Shown piece after piece: positions 1 to 13,745 of a stretch of 64,000 nucleotides of DNA. Each line of letters begins with the position of its first letter. Positions within the stretch are counted from its first letter, which is position 1. The stretch is from Isoetes taiwanensis. Its lineage: Eukaryota > Streptophyta > Lycopodiopsida > Isoetales > Isoetaceae. A program made the translations under genes and the position numbers. The notes beneath the pieces are model-generated. The model searched no databases and had not been told where the DNA came from. It worked only from the letters and a program-made list of their open reading frames with translations. The DNA is taken from positions 975,090 through 1,039,089 of the forward strand of contig JAJEKV010000055.1 of NCBI GenBank assembly GCA_021234155.1, read 5' to 3'.

Positions 1-2473
1 TTATGATCATCCAATTATTGGCATATTAGTTTCTTTACATGATAAAAGCCATGGTTGTCCATCTGTCACAATTTAAAAAACCATTCTGATCACACGTTTC
101 GGTTCTTCTTTCTTAACATCAGGAAGACCAAGCAAACAGTGGTTAATAGCAGCTCAAAATTTGTCATTTGCAATGTTGTTTGGTCTTATTTCACCGACTT
201 GCTGTTCAAGTCCTTGCTTCTAAGGTAACCATCTGTTTCTATCGCATTGTGCACTTCCGCAGTGGCTGGATCTGGAGTTTTTTTTTTTCTCTAGGTCGTT
301 ATGGAAGGCAGGGGTGGGGTGGAGCTTATACATCACATCAAGTTTTGGAACAATATGCAATATGTCACTTCGCTCTTTTTTATGACAAGATATTCCCGCT
401 ACCTCCACAAATTCGGTCAATCTCAAGTGTGTCGCAGGGGCGAAAAACCCTTCGAGCTTTTCTCCTTTGCCAAATTTCAGGTATACATAGTAATGTCTTT
501 GGGATCTGAAACTTAGATTTAAGTCTTCCATTGGAATGCTCCACTAAGATACCAAGGAAAACAAATCCGTGCTCTTCAAGGTCCAAATCCAACCTGCAGG
601 GTTAAAATGAATAGATATAGTAGAAATGGGGATTGTGTAATGCGGTAAATTATAATGTCATCCGAACCCGATAGTTCTCATTTATGTGTTCCGGGATGTA
701 CCGACATTAAGCTATGCTAGACTCGAAGTTAGGTACAGCTTACATGAGTATCATGCCACAATATGAATCAACCTTTTTTTAGATGGTTGTCGATTTCTTT
801 TCTTTCAAGCATTTAGTGCATTCAAAGAAAAATCGCTTTTATGGCATCGGTGTAAGTACTTTGCAACATATCTGTTGAACCATTTCAATTGGAAGGAAAT
901 ACTAAAATTTCATGTCATTTGCTATGTTCATTGTGCTTTCCAATTCCATGTTAACCAATACAAATATCATTTGGGCACATACACGTTAACATGCAATTAT
1001 TTGCTTCCCACTTTGCAAATTACACTCTTTGATTTAAAGGTTTGAACTCGCAACAACCGCTTCCATGTTTTTCTCCGATTGTTTTCTGTCCAAGTTTAAG
1101 TTGGAACCCACACAACAAGCAAGAACACTCTCTTTTATCTTTGTGAATGGAAGATTGCATCCAATTGTGCATTGTAGAGCACTTTAGTTGCTCTCAGAGC
1201 TCACCTCATCTGCTGCACCTTACTCAAGGTAAAAGATATTGCTCAGATATGCCTCTTTATGCTGCATGTTTTGCAATCCCTACTATGACACCGGCCACCC
1301 TCAAGACCATTCCATATAACATGACAAACCATTGCTACTATCTGAAAGCAACGTCTAGAGGCCTAGAATAGAATAGAATAGCAAAAACTTTCACTCACTA
1401 AAGTCAGAAATTATAAATTGCCACAAGGGGATTATAATGCCATGCACTTTACTTTAGGTCTAAACTTCCAATGTGTATATTTGTTCATGACAATAGTGTT
1501 TGTTCCAATGTGTATATTTGTTCTCGATTATAGTGCCTATGTCAAAACTTCTATGCTCATACACATGAAAACATATATGCAAGGAACAATTTATTTGTCA
1601 GCATTGCTCACATGCCCTACAATCACAACATCTCGCAATGGGTCCAACATAACTAAGTTTATATACAACTGCTCTTCCAACAAAATCTACACTAGCTTAG
1701 ACCAACACACTTGGCGATACAAATTCTTATGCTTTGCATTGTTGGCCACCTATATTCAACAACCTTATAACATATAGTTGCTACGCCCAACAATCTTAGT
1801 GGAGCCTAATTGTTAAGTTATACTGACACATAGGTCATAAGAATGTGTTGGGGAGCACAAAAGAGGGCCAAATTGTTAAGTTATGGCGCATAGATCATAT
1901 TCAAAAAAATCATATGCTCTCAAAGTTGAATTTAATTCATCTCATCTACTAGCATGTCACACTACAAAATGGTTTCTATCGTACATTCAAGTTCAATGTT
2001 AAATACTGTGTACACAAAATCTATATACTGAATTCCATGTCAATCAATCTTAAGAAGTTCTAGAGCTCTATATATATATCACATTTTCAACGTCATATTG
2101 GAAGGATTGCATGGTTTAGTTTGGCAACTTTGGAGGCATGGTTCTGGTCTTCGCTTAGGGGGGAAAAAAAAAACAAATAAGAGAACTGGAATTTAGTATG
2201 CCAGTCATATCGAATCAATTCAAGAAATATTGGGAGAAACAACATAAACATTTAGCTTACAAATTGTTAACATGCTTTAGATAGGATAGTTGTGGAGGAT
2301 TTATTGCAATTCTAGCTCTACCAAAATGCAAATCACACGGCTTAGAACTTCGAGTGCAAGAATAAGTGGAAAAGTAACATGTTCTCTTTAGGAAATTATA
2401 CGTTTCAACCTATTGTATTAACTATATAAGACTTCACATCGCATAGCCTTAATACTCAACTTTCAATAACATG
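1..2473. other. gene-poor stretch, nothing recognised
   Basis: AT-rich sequence with only short overlapping open frames on both strands. The longest (168-509 plus, 220-531 minus) overlap each other and carry no motif I recognise. A short TAGAA pentanucleotide run lies at about 1364-1380, and the same pentamer recurs at 49199-49225 and 54372-54410. A possible Helitron 5' end (TCTACTA after an A) lies near 1945, but it is too short a motif to stand alone. Confidence 0.5.
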
Positions 2474-2656
2474 CCCTTCAAAAACAAGAATTGTTGTGCT
2501 ATATAACTACACTCATCCATATCCAACTATGAGAGAATTCACATTGCATGGCCTTATTGTAGGACCCTTCAAAGCAAAAGTTATTATCCTATATAACTAC
2601 ACTCATCCATTTCCAACAATGCTTAACATCACATTGTTAGACACATGCTCAACTTT
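2474..2656. repeat. tandem duplication, about 91-bp unit, two diverged copies
   Basis: Two neighbouring units start with CCCTTCAAA at 2474 and 2565. Both contain the same 22-bp block, at 2499-2520 and 2589-2610, an offset of 90 bp. No coding potential is evident. Confidence 0.6.
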
Positions 2657-2810
2657 GGCAATTCCATAATGATCTATTATGCTCTATGTCCACTCATTTA
2701 TAATAAAAATGACAAACATCTTTCTATACCACAACATTTAAGTCCACCCCACTTCAAGAACAACCTCCATCCCTAAACAAAAAGAACAACCAACATCAAT
2801 TATTGCTAAA

Positions 2811-2839
2811 GCCCGGCAACGCCGGGCACCATTACTAGT
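2811..2839 (+). mobile_element. Helitron-type 3' terminus (hairpin plus CTAG/T)
   Basis: A perfect 7-bp stem, GCCCGGC / GCCGGGC, with an AAC loop occupies 2811-2827. It is followed after 7 bp by CTAG at 2835-2838 and a T at 2839. A GC-rich hairpin a few bases upstream of a terminal CTRR, with insertion 5' of a T, is the diagnostic 3' end of plant Helitrons, so the body should lie to the left. I could not fix the 5' TC end; an A|TCTACTA at about 1945 would give roughly 0.9 kb. No Rep/helicase sequence is seen, so this would be a non-autonomous copy. A chance hairpin is possible. Confidence 0.5.
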
Positions 2840-4241
2840 GGAGCTTGATGTGCTTTTTAAGGGTCCTTTTTGTGCTTTATATGGTTCCATGCTAGAAGCA
2901 GAGGGATGTATGACTGGTTTTTCTGATGTTCCAAGATAATATACGATATAAATACATGTATTATATTGACACATCATTGGTGCATGTCGCATACTCGACA
3001 TGTACATTGTTATCCCAAAGGGTTGTACAATCGAGTATAAGTATTGGAGGCCATTATATTGCACGTGTTCATTTAAACATGAGTATATAACCCTTATTCC
3101 CACATGGCAATACCAATAAGCCATATGGCCTATTAGATCACAACCCTAAAAGCGTGCCCTAAAGCATGGCACTTAAAAAGTGGAACCATAAAAGTTGTCC
3201 TTCCAATATTCCAGCCTTAAAGCATGCATTGGGAAGAGCAACTGACATATTCTAGATTACCAGCAACCGTCAAGCTCTCAAGACGAGGCATCTTCTTAAG
3301 ATTTGACTGTGACAGCAGCGCGGACACCTTTTAAGATATAGAAAACAACCAAGGATTCGGTAAGTGATGATTATGTTTGTCAGTTAGCTTGCTACCCGCA
3401 AATAGTATGCCAGATTTATATCTGTTCTTGGCCCTAGACGACCTCTAGAGCCCAAGAATCGTAACCAACAAGCTGAATTGAAAAAGGAACCCTAGTCATG
3501 TGGTAATTCGAGTAAATCGATTAGGCCTATATTTCTATCAGTTTGACTCAATTGTGATGATATTGGATTACTTTGTGCACACCTCTAGTATATTGAAAAG
3601 GAAGATAGAGATCTAAAGCCATCTGTAGAAGATAATTCTAGCTTCAGATGGGGCCTGCAATTAGAAAAAAATCAACAAGCGCCTTGCCGAGGTTGTACTT
3701 AATGATCGAAGCTATGGCAGACGGATCTAGCTTTCGTTCTTACCTTTGTGATTGAAGGGGCATATTGGAACCATTTTCTTGATTTGGATGCATCTTATAA
3801 AAGGAAAAAAATTGACGAACATCTTGTTCAAATTGTGCTTAAAAATAGAAGCTATGCCAGACAAATCGGATGCAGGGTATGGATCAGGGTAGAAAAAGAA
3901 GCGAATCTGGTAGTGGATGAACCACAAAAACTATTAAACGAATGAATAATAAGAGGAGATGCTAAAGATGATAGTATTAATGATTTATATGTCATGCATA
4001 TATTATGCCTCAAAAAGCATAAAAGGCAAAGTATCTAATAATAAGATTGAGATGCTAATAATGAAGAATATCTAGATAAATATATTGTGAGGCCTAGAAT
4101 GCCTCAAACACCCCTCCTGCAATCCTGGCCTCACATGTTAAACAAAAGAGACCAAGGGTGCAAATTGCAACACGTCTACCTCTCCCCCACCTCCTCCCCC
4201 CCTCCCCCGGGCGGCGCGACCTTGGTCTAGTAGAAGTATTA
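2840..4241. other. intergenic, nothing recognised
   Basis: AT-rich sequence without a convincing gene. Overlapping plus and minus frames at 3727-3945 show no known motif. A C-rich, pyrimidine-biased tract lies at about 4180-4215. Confidence 0.4.
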
Positions 4242-5348
4242 CTACCAAGATGAAAAACCCCATCCTTTCAGGCTTTCAAGGGAAAACCTTGGCAGTAATA
4301 AATCGACTAGCCAAGCACAATGATCACTATCAACCATCTCAAAGTCCAATAAAAGATCTCGCTTTACTTGATTGAGAAAATTGATATAACTAGCAGGTAA
4401 GATCGTATCATCAACATATAGAGCTATAATAACAAATCGTCCACCACATCTCTTGACATAAAGATTCGAATCTGCCACATTAGGGAGATATCATGCTGAT
4501 AATAGGAAAGTGTTCATCTTCAAGTACCATGCTCTTGAAGCCTGCTTAAGCCCATATAGTGATTTTTGCAACTGACATACCATTGTCTCCTTCCCTTGAA
4601 CAACATGTCCAACTGGTTGCTCCATGTAAATTTCTTCTTGAAGATCACCATTAAGAAAAGTCATCTTGATGTCCATCTAATGTACTTCCAAGTCATGGGC
4701 AGTTGCAAATGCGAAAAGAGCTCTTACAGTAGTTAACCGAACTACAAGTGAAAAAGTTTTAGTATAATCAAATCCTGCAACTTGAGAATAACCTTTTGCA
4801 ACGAAGCGACCTTTGAATTTATCAAAAGTACCATCAACTCAATATTTAGTCCTAAACGTCTATTTACATTTAACCATCTTCCTTCCAAGTGGCAATTCGG
4901 TCAACTCCCAAGTTCCTTTATTGATTAAGGAATCACATTCGGCATCTGTAGCAATTTTTCAATTTGCACTTTGTGGAGAAGAAACCGCCTCATCATAAGT
5001 GGTAGGATCGTCTGTAATGGTAAAACAAGAATGAGAATTATCAAGGTAATAACATCCTGCATGATCGTCCAATATCCTTTTAGTAGGTTGCCAATGATGG
5101 TGTGATGAAGGAACAATTTTAGGTGCAACTGGTACCACATCCATGCTAGCATTGCCTTCATCGGGACTCATCAATATGGAAGTATCAGGAAGTTCATGAA
5201 GGACTAATGAAGGGTTGTGAGTGAATGCAGAAGTATGAGGAAGTGCATGAGGAGATAATGGAGTGTTATGAGCACTGGTGACATTTTGAGAACCTAGGAC
5301 AATAGGAGCATCATCCTCTTTAGTCAGTGATGATTTTAGTGGCATCAT
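4242..5348 (-). pseudogene. decayed Copia reverse-transcriptase relic
   Basis: Read on the minus strand, conceptual fragments follow Copia polymerase order. At about 5348-4960 is a Ser/Pro-rich integrase-RT linker. At 4920-4800 is the RT start (ELTELPLG, then DKFKGRFVAKGYSQ). At 4800-4680 is the FDYTKTFS block. At 4676-4491 are the segments equivalent to MDIKTAFLNG and LYGLKQAPRAWY (here MDIKMTFLNG and LYGLKQASRAWY). At 4478-4242 is the catalytic YVDD. An in-frame stop precedes MDIK, and the frame breaks again between the last two pieces. No LTRs, integrase core or RNase H were found. This is an old, inactive fragment, unlike the younger Copias elsewhere in the window. Confidence 0.8.
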
Positions 5349-7474
5349 ATTGAGGCATGACTATAGCTAGTCTAGCGAATAATCTAAGATCAAAGAAATT
5401 TTTTAAGGCGATAAAGAGGATTCCCTCTACTTGCCCCTTTCCCAAAGAAACTCCCTTCCACTCCCTTCCTGCCTCTCCCCAAAAAATCCCCGGAGGTGAC
5501 AATTTTCTTCGTAAATATTGTTCTTTTCTCGGATTGTTCTTTGAAAATATTGTTCTTGTTGTATCATGATAAAATCTTAATAGTGACTCAATGCCAACTT
5601 ACTTAATTCTACACGAGTCCCACTTTACTGCATGAGCTCCACTGTTAGAATGTGACCCACTTTAATGTAATGCATCTTTGCTATTGTATTATGCCGTGTT
5701 GTAACTCTCCATGTGCATATTGCCCTCCCAAGATCACGTGTCCAATGCATGTGAAAGTGGCCATGCATCGTTGTAAAGCTGGTGGGGGAAGGACCCACTT
5801 CAGCGATTGTACACAGTGGTGGGAGCATAACCCATGTGACAGTGTTGTGTAGCGCCCATATGTTACGCCTTCCCATAAACGCTAAAATTCCATCATCATC
5901 ATATCTACCTAGTGTGAGAGAGAGGCACAACATGAACCACATTTCACATTCCAGGATCTCATATATTCTTTGCACCTGCAGGTCCAGCATTTGCCATCTA
6001 CACTCTATAACCAGGTACAGTCTATTCATTCTGAGGGATGTTACCTCCATGACTGTGTTCATCTTGCGATGGATGCAACTTTTCTGGTTGACTGTTCATT
6101 ATGTTAGAGATGTGGTGGTAAGACATATGTGGGGAAAGTTGACGAGTCAGTGAAGACAAATGTACAGTTACATGACATGCATCCTGTTGAGGTGGGTGTG
6201 CTGACATGCCGAGACTCCTCACATGATCAGGAACATACTAGAGAGCAGAATCAGGATTCATCAGTACATGATAAAAGAAGCCTGAACTCAAAAATAGCGG
6301 AGAAACAGTAGCAGTCGACCATTCCGATGTGGATGAAGCTCTGCATTTTGTTAACAATGTCATGCATGTGCGGGTTGATGGAGTTGTTTCTATTAAAAGA
6401 GTGGATGGATGGATGGGATGGATACAATTTTTAATGTTCACGAAGGCCAATTGGCCATGGGACTGATCGGCAAGGATTGATCATCTGTGCTACCTACTAG
6501 TTAAGTGTTCTAAGCTGACTCTATGTCCTTCAACATAAACCACCTCCAAGGGACTACTTTCTTAGTGCAGGACGACCTATCCCCTCTTCAGCTATGTAAC
6601 CATAGAGAGGGTTTGTGCAAGGCGAGAGAAGCGTGCTTGCAAATGAAATAGGCACTTTATAGGGGAGGCGCAACAATTATCCACCAACCTTCTAATCCTT
6701 AGATTGGCTACGTCTAAATAATCTAAATGTTCTTGTTCAGCTTTATTTTTCGGGCCTTCATGCCCTCTTCAATTGTTTGGGCTTTCTGCCCATATCTATC
6801 ATCCGTTGTTTTCAGGTGGCCTTGTTTAGTTTGGGCTTAATGCCCTTGTTCATTGTACATGTCCCATGGCCCTTGATGACCTCTCCAGACCAAAAACTTC
6901 TCTCTCTTCTCTCTCCTCTTTTTTCTCCCTTGGATGTTACGAACTTACATCGTCGAAATTCCATGAACTTCCATTCAATTGACATATATTTCAATGCCCA
7001 GCATTCTCATCATCGACCTTATGCAGCCATCTTTGGCCGTGGGGTGTCCCATCAGCGTTCAAGACTAAAGGGGTGTCACATTCATTCAATTGACGTATAT
7101 TTCAATGCCAGTGACATCCGCATTTGAAACTCTCAATTATATTAGTGTATAATTATGCCCCTAAGCATAAGGCGCTGCCATGTGAGGTTTATTTCCAAGT
7201 TTGATTGTACGGTAACATAATTCAGCCTTATAATTTGCCATGACTTCGTTTGCTTGTTGGTAGGCAAAGCCGCTTCTTGAAATAAGTCATAAGACTAGCA
7301 AATCTCTTTACTAGATTAATTTAAATGGGGAAAAGCATGTTTTACAAATTATTTTACAATAAAGTTACAACAGTATTGCGTCCTGGCCATGTGATTAGAT
7401 CACTCTTTGACTGTTGCTTGTTTTGAAATTCTCTTATTCTTGGCAACTAATTGAAGACACAGTGAAATGTCAGT
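5349..7474. other. intergenic with a short duplicated motif
   Basis: Frames of up to 145 codons exist on both strands (for example 5625-6062 minus), but they overlap one another and match nothing I know. A 27-bp motif, CATTCAATTGAC(A/G)TATAT followed by TTCAATGCC, occurs at 6972-6998 and 7083-7109. This stretch is 3' of TON2 and may include its terminator and 3' UTR; no clear poly(A) signal was assigned. Confidence 0.4.
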
Positions 7475-10400
7475 TCATTCTTCTTCCTCTGGATCCTCTT
7501 CGTCTTGTAAAAGGTTCTCGCGATTGTCATGGGCCCAGAATCCACGGACATCAGTCAACATGCTTGCTATGGTTCCTCCCTGTCTACAATTCAGAAGATC
7601 TGGCAGCGTGATTTTCAATGGATCACTAGGTTTTACCATGTCCCAAATTTCATCTCTGACATCATCGATACAAAGATCATAATTCCCCCCTTCAATCCAC
7701 TTCTTGTGTACGTCCCTGAAATTCATAAGCATAGTTTAGCATTTAGTGGGGAAGTTTTAGATCTAAATTTACTCAAGTTACAACTGGAGAACTATGCCCT
7801 TAACTCACCTGAATAGTGCATGAATATCAGCAGTGGTTAGATAACCTCGCCCTTGGAGATCGAGGCACTTGAACAAATATGTTAGTCCTTCAGCAGTATC
7901 ACGATTTTCCAATGCTAGAATAAAATCTAGAAAGCTGTCAAAATCCATCTCACGTGCCCTTCCACCAATACCACCTCTTCCCCTTCTCACATGTTCGTCA
8001 AACACTGGAATTGGAACAAATATATGAGTATACTACTTAATTGTGTGCTGTGGCATTGTATTTACGATTCATACTTCCAACAATCTCTGGGATTAAAAAG
8101 CATAGAAAGGCACTGACCTCTTTCAATGAATATCTCAGTAAGTGTACCATCTGCATACTCTTGAAGCTCCTGCTTGCTGAGTGTTCCATTCATATCCTTA
8201 TCCAGTGCCAGGAATACATCTGGTCATCAAGGTAGTGAGAAAAACAAAGAACTATGAACAGGTTTGTTTAACAACATACAAAATGATTATTACCACACAT
8301 TCGCTGAGCACTGCTTAAAGAGAACCAGTTATCCCCTTGTTCTGCTTCAGCTGATTCATCTTCGTTTTCCTAAATAACAGGCAACGAAAACAATCTCTCT
8401 TATAAGATGCTGAAACAGCTCAACAAAATGTCTGAATTCCATAAGCAATATTAAGTTAACTGTGGCATGTCTAAATGGCGATATCCAAAACATTTGACTA
8501 GAATTTCTAACATGCAGATTCATTTTGAAAGTGGAAAGAGCATTTACCCTGTGTAATTCCATTAACTCGGCTAAACAGTTGCTTAAGAGAACCTTTTTGA
8601 TGCACAGTTTCCCTGTTAAATCAAAACACGCTATTTAGACCCAATAAGTCCAAAAGTAAATGCGAAGTTATTAATATTGAACAATACTCAAACAAATAGA
8701 ATACACAGAAAATAATTGGACGATAGTGTCTCCTTAGAACTGCAACATGCCATACCTACAAAACAACAATGCTATTGTCCTTGAAAGCCCCCAGAAGCCA
8801 ACTTCAAAGGTTTCAAATTTCTTAATCCTATACTTTACATCAAACTGCAGCCATAAAATTGGGTGTGGTTTCTGTGTATCTCATGCTGAGACCCTGCCCT
8901 AGCATAATTTACAAACTCCAAAAGAAATGCAATTTTATATTCCCAACTGATAGAACCACAATACAATATTACCATAAGCTCCAGGAAGAAGAAGAACTAT
9001 GCACTCTTCCTTTTGCTTATAACGGGGAAGAATAGAGGTGACTATATGGCATCTCAGTTACTGCATTAACTTCTGAGAGCTTCCTCATGCAGACTAGCTT
9101 ATGAAGCATATTACTGTTTAAATTAAGCAAGCTATGATTCCATGGAGTGATGTTCCTATGATAGGAAATAGTAACTTGATGCCCATGCCTTTTTAAGTGG
9201 ATAAAATTCAAGATTCTACTTAAACTTCATGGTCCATTTCTCAAAAGGGAAGATAGGACAGCATGTGAATGCATTAAATTGCTAAAAGTAATAAATCCAA
9301 TGCAAGTGGGAGACCTCGTCGATGTGGATCACAGAAGAAGAAAAACTTGCGAGCTGCTATACGACAATACATTGATAGAAATGGCCCTGGAATGTCACGA
9401 AGTTGGGCCAAGTTTGGAATCAAACCCCTTATGTAGGCTTCCATTTCCTACACGTTTGCAGATAGTTAGCCTTGAAATACGACTTCAAATGAGACATAAT
9501 AGACATTAGTTTCCCAAATACATTTCAAGGAAGCTAATGAAGGCTAACCTTACAACTTAGAGTGATATACTGGAAGCATAGAAAAGATAATGCAGTTTGC
9601 AAGGTTTCAAATACGCAATGCAGATATATGAAAGGAAATCAATTTAATTCCACAAGACCCAGTTAAATCCATACAGCACCTCCAAGTAGCCCAATATGTT
9701 GCTAGCAATGCAGCCATGAGAAAAAACGTGCAACATTTGATTAACTATGCCCCTGGAAATCTGGAATATGGGTCACACCTGAGGCTGTAAAAAGCCATCA
9801 CCATCCTCATCAAGCTCACTCATATCAATCCGGGCTTGAGTTAGTGATACCTGCATCAACATGCTTGATGAGAAAACACCCAAAGCCTCTGTCACAATTA
9901 CTACTGTGCAGTACATAAATATTTTTGTTAAACTGTTCCCCACACATACAAAAGCAGGTATCAAAGAATTAAATCCAAGATAACCTAGAAAGGATAATCT
10001 CATCTCATTCACAACGGACAGGCCAGAAGAAAGCTCAAAATGGAAGTTCTATCCTGACCCCTAAATCCTCGAACCACAAGCTGAAATTGCATGGTACATT
10101 GGTAGGTGAGCATTTTTGCTGCACTGTTCCCAATGCAATAGAAGGCCGCAATCATCTCAGCTCAGAAGACTGGCACTAAATAACTCTTCAATGCACAAAA
10201 CTATTCTACCCCTTGTTTGCATTGAACATTGCCTTCTGCTGCGCCAGTATTTTCCGTCTGCTCATCCCAGACCTTATACCCCTAGTCTGGTGCTGACCCA
10301 ACTGGTGCGACAAGCATATGAGCAGAGGGTGTAAGGGCATGAAAATGCCAAGCATTAATAAGCTGGCAAAGCCAAATAAAGAAGATAGCATGCTCGACTG

Positions 10401-12317
10401 GATTAGTGGAAACTTCAATGAATTATATTTGTAAGAAATAAGCAGAAGTAATTTACAGCAGCTGCTTCATTATATGAGAGATTGGGACTGACACATTCAC
10501 ACAAGAAAAAATAAAGCAGTGCAGTTGACAAAATTGCTATCACCATGGGGCTTTTCTTTGGAGGCAGCGATATAACCCACCGTACGCATAACATAAAGGT
10601 AAAAAGGCAGTATAGCTATCCTCCCATATTCGTCCTTCTCAAACTTCATGAAGTTGGATGGCGCAAAGAACCGCCGGCATTTTACACCAATCTGTTCTGT
10701 ACATAGAGATGCAATATGACAAAAATCTTCATAATTTATCTGCAAAAGAGAAAATATATGAGCATGTAATTGGAAACAAGTAAAAGAATAGCAATAAAAC
10801 AAAGTGAAAAAACATACCTTCTCAGCTTGAGTCGATTCGTCAATTACACAGTTTTCCCGTAAGCATACCCACATTGCATCAAGTTCATCTGCATTCAATA
10901 ATAGCTCGGCTTGTTTCTGCAGATCATTGATGTCTTAGTTAACTCTTGTAATGCATCTCTTAGCAAGGCTTTAGAAGAAAACACCCTTTAAGTTATTATC
11001 TTTCTGACAACATTAGAAATTCAACAACTTCTCACGTTAATGATAAAGCTTGAATAATTTACCTTAAGAAACCTGAATCTTGCTAGTCTCTGCACCCTCG
11101 CTCCAATAGAACCTTCCATGGGCTTCTGTTGCCAAAGAAGAGCCACAATGGCACATTAACAAGCTTAAACGTAGGCAGTTAAAATATATACCATTAAAAG
11201 TGAGATTTAGTGCATCTGCTATCATATCACCTATGAATGCCCGTACACAGGAATAAAAGACTTCACATGACCCTAGAGTCAAGAATCCTATTGCTTGCAG
11301 ATGTAGTTATAATTAATAAGCACTTCCAATAACTTGATTTCAAGCTAAACCATGGCAGTTCAAAAACCCACTTAAAAACATACTCCGCAAATCGATGCTA
11401 AAATGGTTGCACCAACATAATATTCATTAAAAAGTGAGCTTCGCATTATGGGTTTCAAGTTCCACTTTCACTACTTCATTGTTCTGGATATCATGTTTTA
11501 TTTTGTTCCTTATGATTTTTAAGTTTGATGAACAGTTGAAATAGCCAGTGAGCACTTGCCTTGCAACAGCAAAGGGTGCTACATTACTTAAAGGACCTGA
11601 AAAAAAAATAAGGTAGCAAATTCTATGAGCCTACAAGACAACAAGGGGCAGGCTCATACTTTTTTGTAAAAACCTGGTATCGTGCCCTTTTCCAATATTT
11701 TTTGTTGATGCTGACGGTATGCATCGAGTAAGATTCTCTTTGTCTCCAGTTCTACAGAACCCCAAAAATATAATCCAAATTACACAAAGGTCTCCCAAGC
11801 ACGTAAATAAACGCATACCAACAAAGAAATAACACGGATGATCTTGATAGGAAGAAAAGAAATGCCAATGGACCTCATCAGTCAATCAAATAACAGCACA
11901 TGTTTGCTAACTTCACGTGTAAGAAAATCATTGAAGAATAATCTGATGCTCATTACGAAAAAGCACGCATCTCCTTTGAGGCTTAGTACGGTAGACCATC
12001 AAACCCACTGGGGTCGCATATGATTCCTAATCTTAGGTAGTTAGCAATCTTTGGAAACATTCTAGACATCAATTATCCTACATTGACGTAATTTCACTTC
12101 CATCATTAAACCATACAATTTTATAGTTCTAACCATAAATGGAGGAAAATGGCATCCAAGGGAAATAATGCATACCCATAACAGCTTCAGAACCCAATCC
12201 TTCGCCATTCCCAATGTATTTTTTGAGGGTTCTAACCCAGGGCATGGATGAGGCAGGGGGGATCTTTCTGGGTCCATCATCTGCCGCAGAATCTCCATCG
12301 CTACTTGTTTTCTGCAT
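7475..12317 (-). CDS. TON2: PP2A regulatory subunit B'' TONNEAU2/FASS, complete, 12 exons
   Basis: TON2/FASS is the B''-type regulatory subunit of protein phosphatase 2A in the TTP complex, which organises cortical microtubules and the preprophase band. Exons read 5'-3' on the minus strand are 12317-12176, 11751-11660, 11125-11063, 10916-10818, 10739-10581, 9850-9779, 9447-9315, 8612-8548, 8369-8294, 8219-8118, 8004-7809 and 7715-7475. They sum to 1440 bp, 479 residues plus TGA, close to the roughly 480 of Arabidopsis TON2. All junctions use GT-AG and keep frame. Two canonical EF-hand loops are visible, at residues 199-210 (D-x-D-x-DG-x-L, Glu 12) and 307-318 (D-x-D-x-NG-x-L, Glu 12), plus a degenerate loop near 379. 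The conserved ends KIPPASSM and RGFWAHDNREN are present. The ATG at 12317 was chosen because it aligns with the family N-terminus; frame stays open upstream to 12356. The exon 7 donor (GTCTCC) is weak. No internal stop or indel is seen. Confidence 0.96.
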
Positions 12318-13745
12318 CTGGTAACAAATTACAGTGCTGAAAATCAACAGCGACAATTCTTGACCTGACAGGCATGAATCGAGGCCAAGTTGAGCATGGG
12401 AGTTGATCTCCTTTGCCGCCCACTATATGACTTCCTCTGTCTTCCTGCTGCAAAGCTCTCTTTACCGGGCGTAAAAACAAGGAGCCCTTAAGATTGATCA
12501 CAACCGTTTGTTTGTTTCAACTTGGACCGTGCCTTTCTTTGATCCAGTTTGCTTTTATTATTTCGTGCCCTTGGATGGGAGGGCGTGTAACTCAAGGTGG
12601 TGGTTTTAACACTATAAGAAATTTGGCCAAGGCCGCGCTGCGAACATTTCTTTAGTTTTAACCCTATGAAGTTGGACTTACCATAAGTTCTGGGTCTTGT
12701 TTAGTAAGGAATGTGTGACAGTTTGAGTTACATGAATGTCAATTTTGAATGAATTGAATGCAGAGGGTATGAACTTGTGTATTACCTTGAGTTCTCATGC
12801 TCCTAAGGTAGACGGATGTTATAAGTGATCACAATGCATAACAACTTGCAAGGAACAATTCAACAAGCCTATGCAATGTTCTAAAGGGAAAGACCTTTTC
12901 TTAACATATATAATTATTAGGGGCAAGATGCCTTTGGCATATTCGGTTGATTCCTGCCACGTATTTCCGGGGGGAAAAAATAGGGAAACAAAAAAAATGC
13001 CAGAGAAAATGGCTCTGGGGAAGAAAAAAAAATGGTGGCTATGGCGTCGACGACGATCAAGATCATGCCCTAAATTTGTCGGCTATGGCGTCCGGACGAT
13101 CGATTCTGCGCCCAAATTTGTGGCTATGGCGTCGACCATCGAAACTCAAATGTCTCAGTAGGCTTTTTTGTTTAAATCGGCGTGATTTTGAGCTTTTTGA
13201 TTAAATGGTGCGGGATCTCCGTTTCCACCGATCTTTGAGATTTGAGCAGAAGAGGGGGCAAACGGCACTTGAGTAAGGGAGCCCTAGCCACCATTACTCT
13301 ATGTGCTGCCTGGTTGGAAAGAGGCCTTCTGCTATAGGATTAGGAGTAGCAGATTCGAATTGTGCATATCTGATCTGTGCATAGGAGTAGCCATATCCGA
13401 GTTGTGCATCGAAAGTTAAGCCATCAAATGTCGCCTTCTAAATTGTAAAATGCGGGAGTAATATGAGGGGATAGGTCTTGGATAGCGGCATTAGAAGAGA
13501 ATTTGGGCTTGGCAATCCCATTTGGGCAAGAGAGACCCTTTGCAATAAGAAAATGGAGGAGACAACAAATGGTAATGCAAGTGTTGAAGGTGATGATTGG
13601 AGTAGTGTCATTGATGGCCAATGTAAACAACAATTGAGAAGGATAGTTCTAATAAGAAAGACATGGATTTAGGGAAAGTAGATATAGTGAGCCCCTTTTC
13701 GGATAAGCGATGTTCAATAAGAAAGCACAGGACTGCATCAATAAA
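12318..13745. promoter_or_regulatory. divergent intergenic region between TON2 and NFU relic
   Basis: This should hold the TON2 promoter and 5' UTR (minus) and the upstream part of the NFU gene (plus). At 12609-12655 CACTATAAGAAATTT opens a partial inverted repeat whose arm resembles the foldback at 27221-27266. At about 13036-13135 the motif GCTATGGCGTC recurs three times in a diverged repeat. Each copy supplies an ATG followed by Ala-Ser, the kind of start seen in plastid transit peptides, but no continuous exon can be assembled. A short plus-strand frame at 13478-13672 is unrecognised. Confidence 0.4.

Noticed and set aside
168-592. Overlapping ORFs on both strands
   Set aside because: Mutually overlapping, no recognisable domain or splice context.
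2738-3124. 128-codon minus-strand ORF
   Set aside because: It crosses the Helitron-type terminus and has no motif; likely a chance frame.
5625-6311. 145-codon minus and 123-codon plus ORFs
   Set aside because: They overlap each other and show no family motif or protein-like conservation cue.
12609-12655. CACTA-superfamily transposon left end
   Set aside because: CACTATAAGAAA resembles such an end, but no matching inverted end or 3-bp duplication was found; kept only as a note in the intergenic entry.
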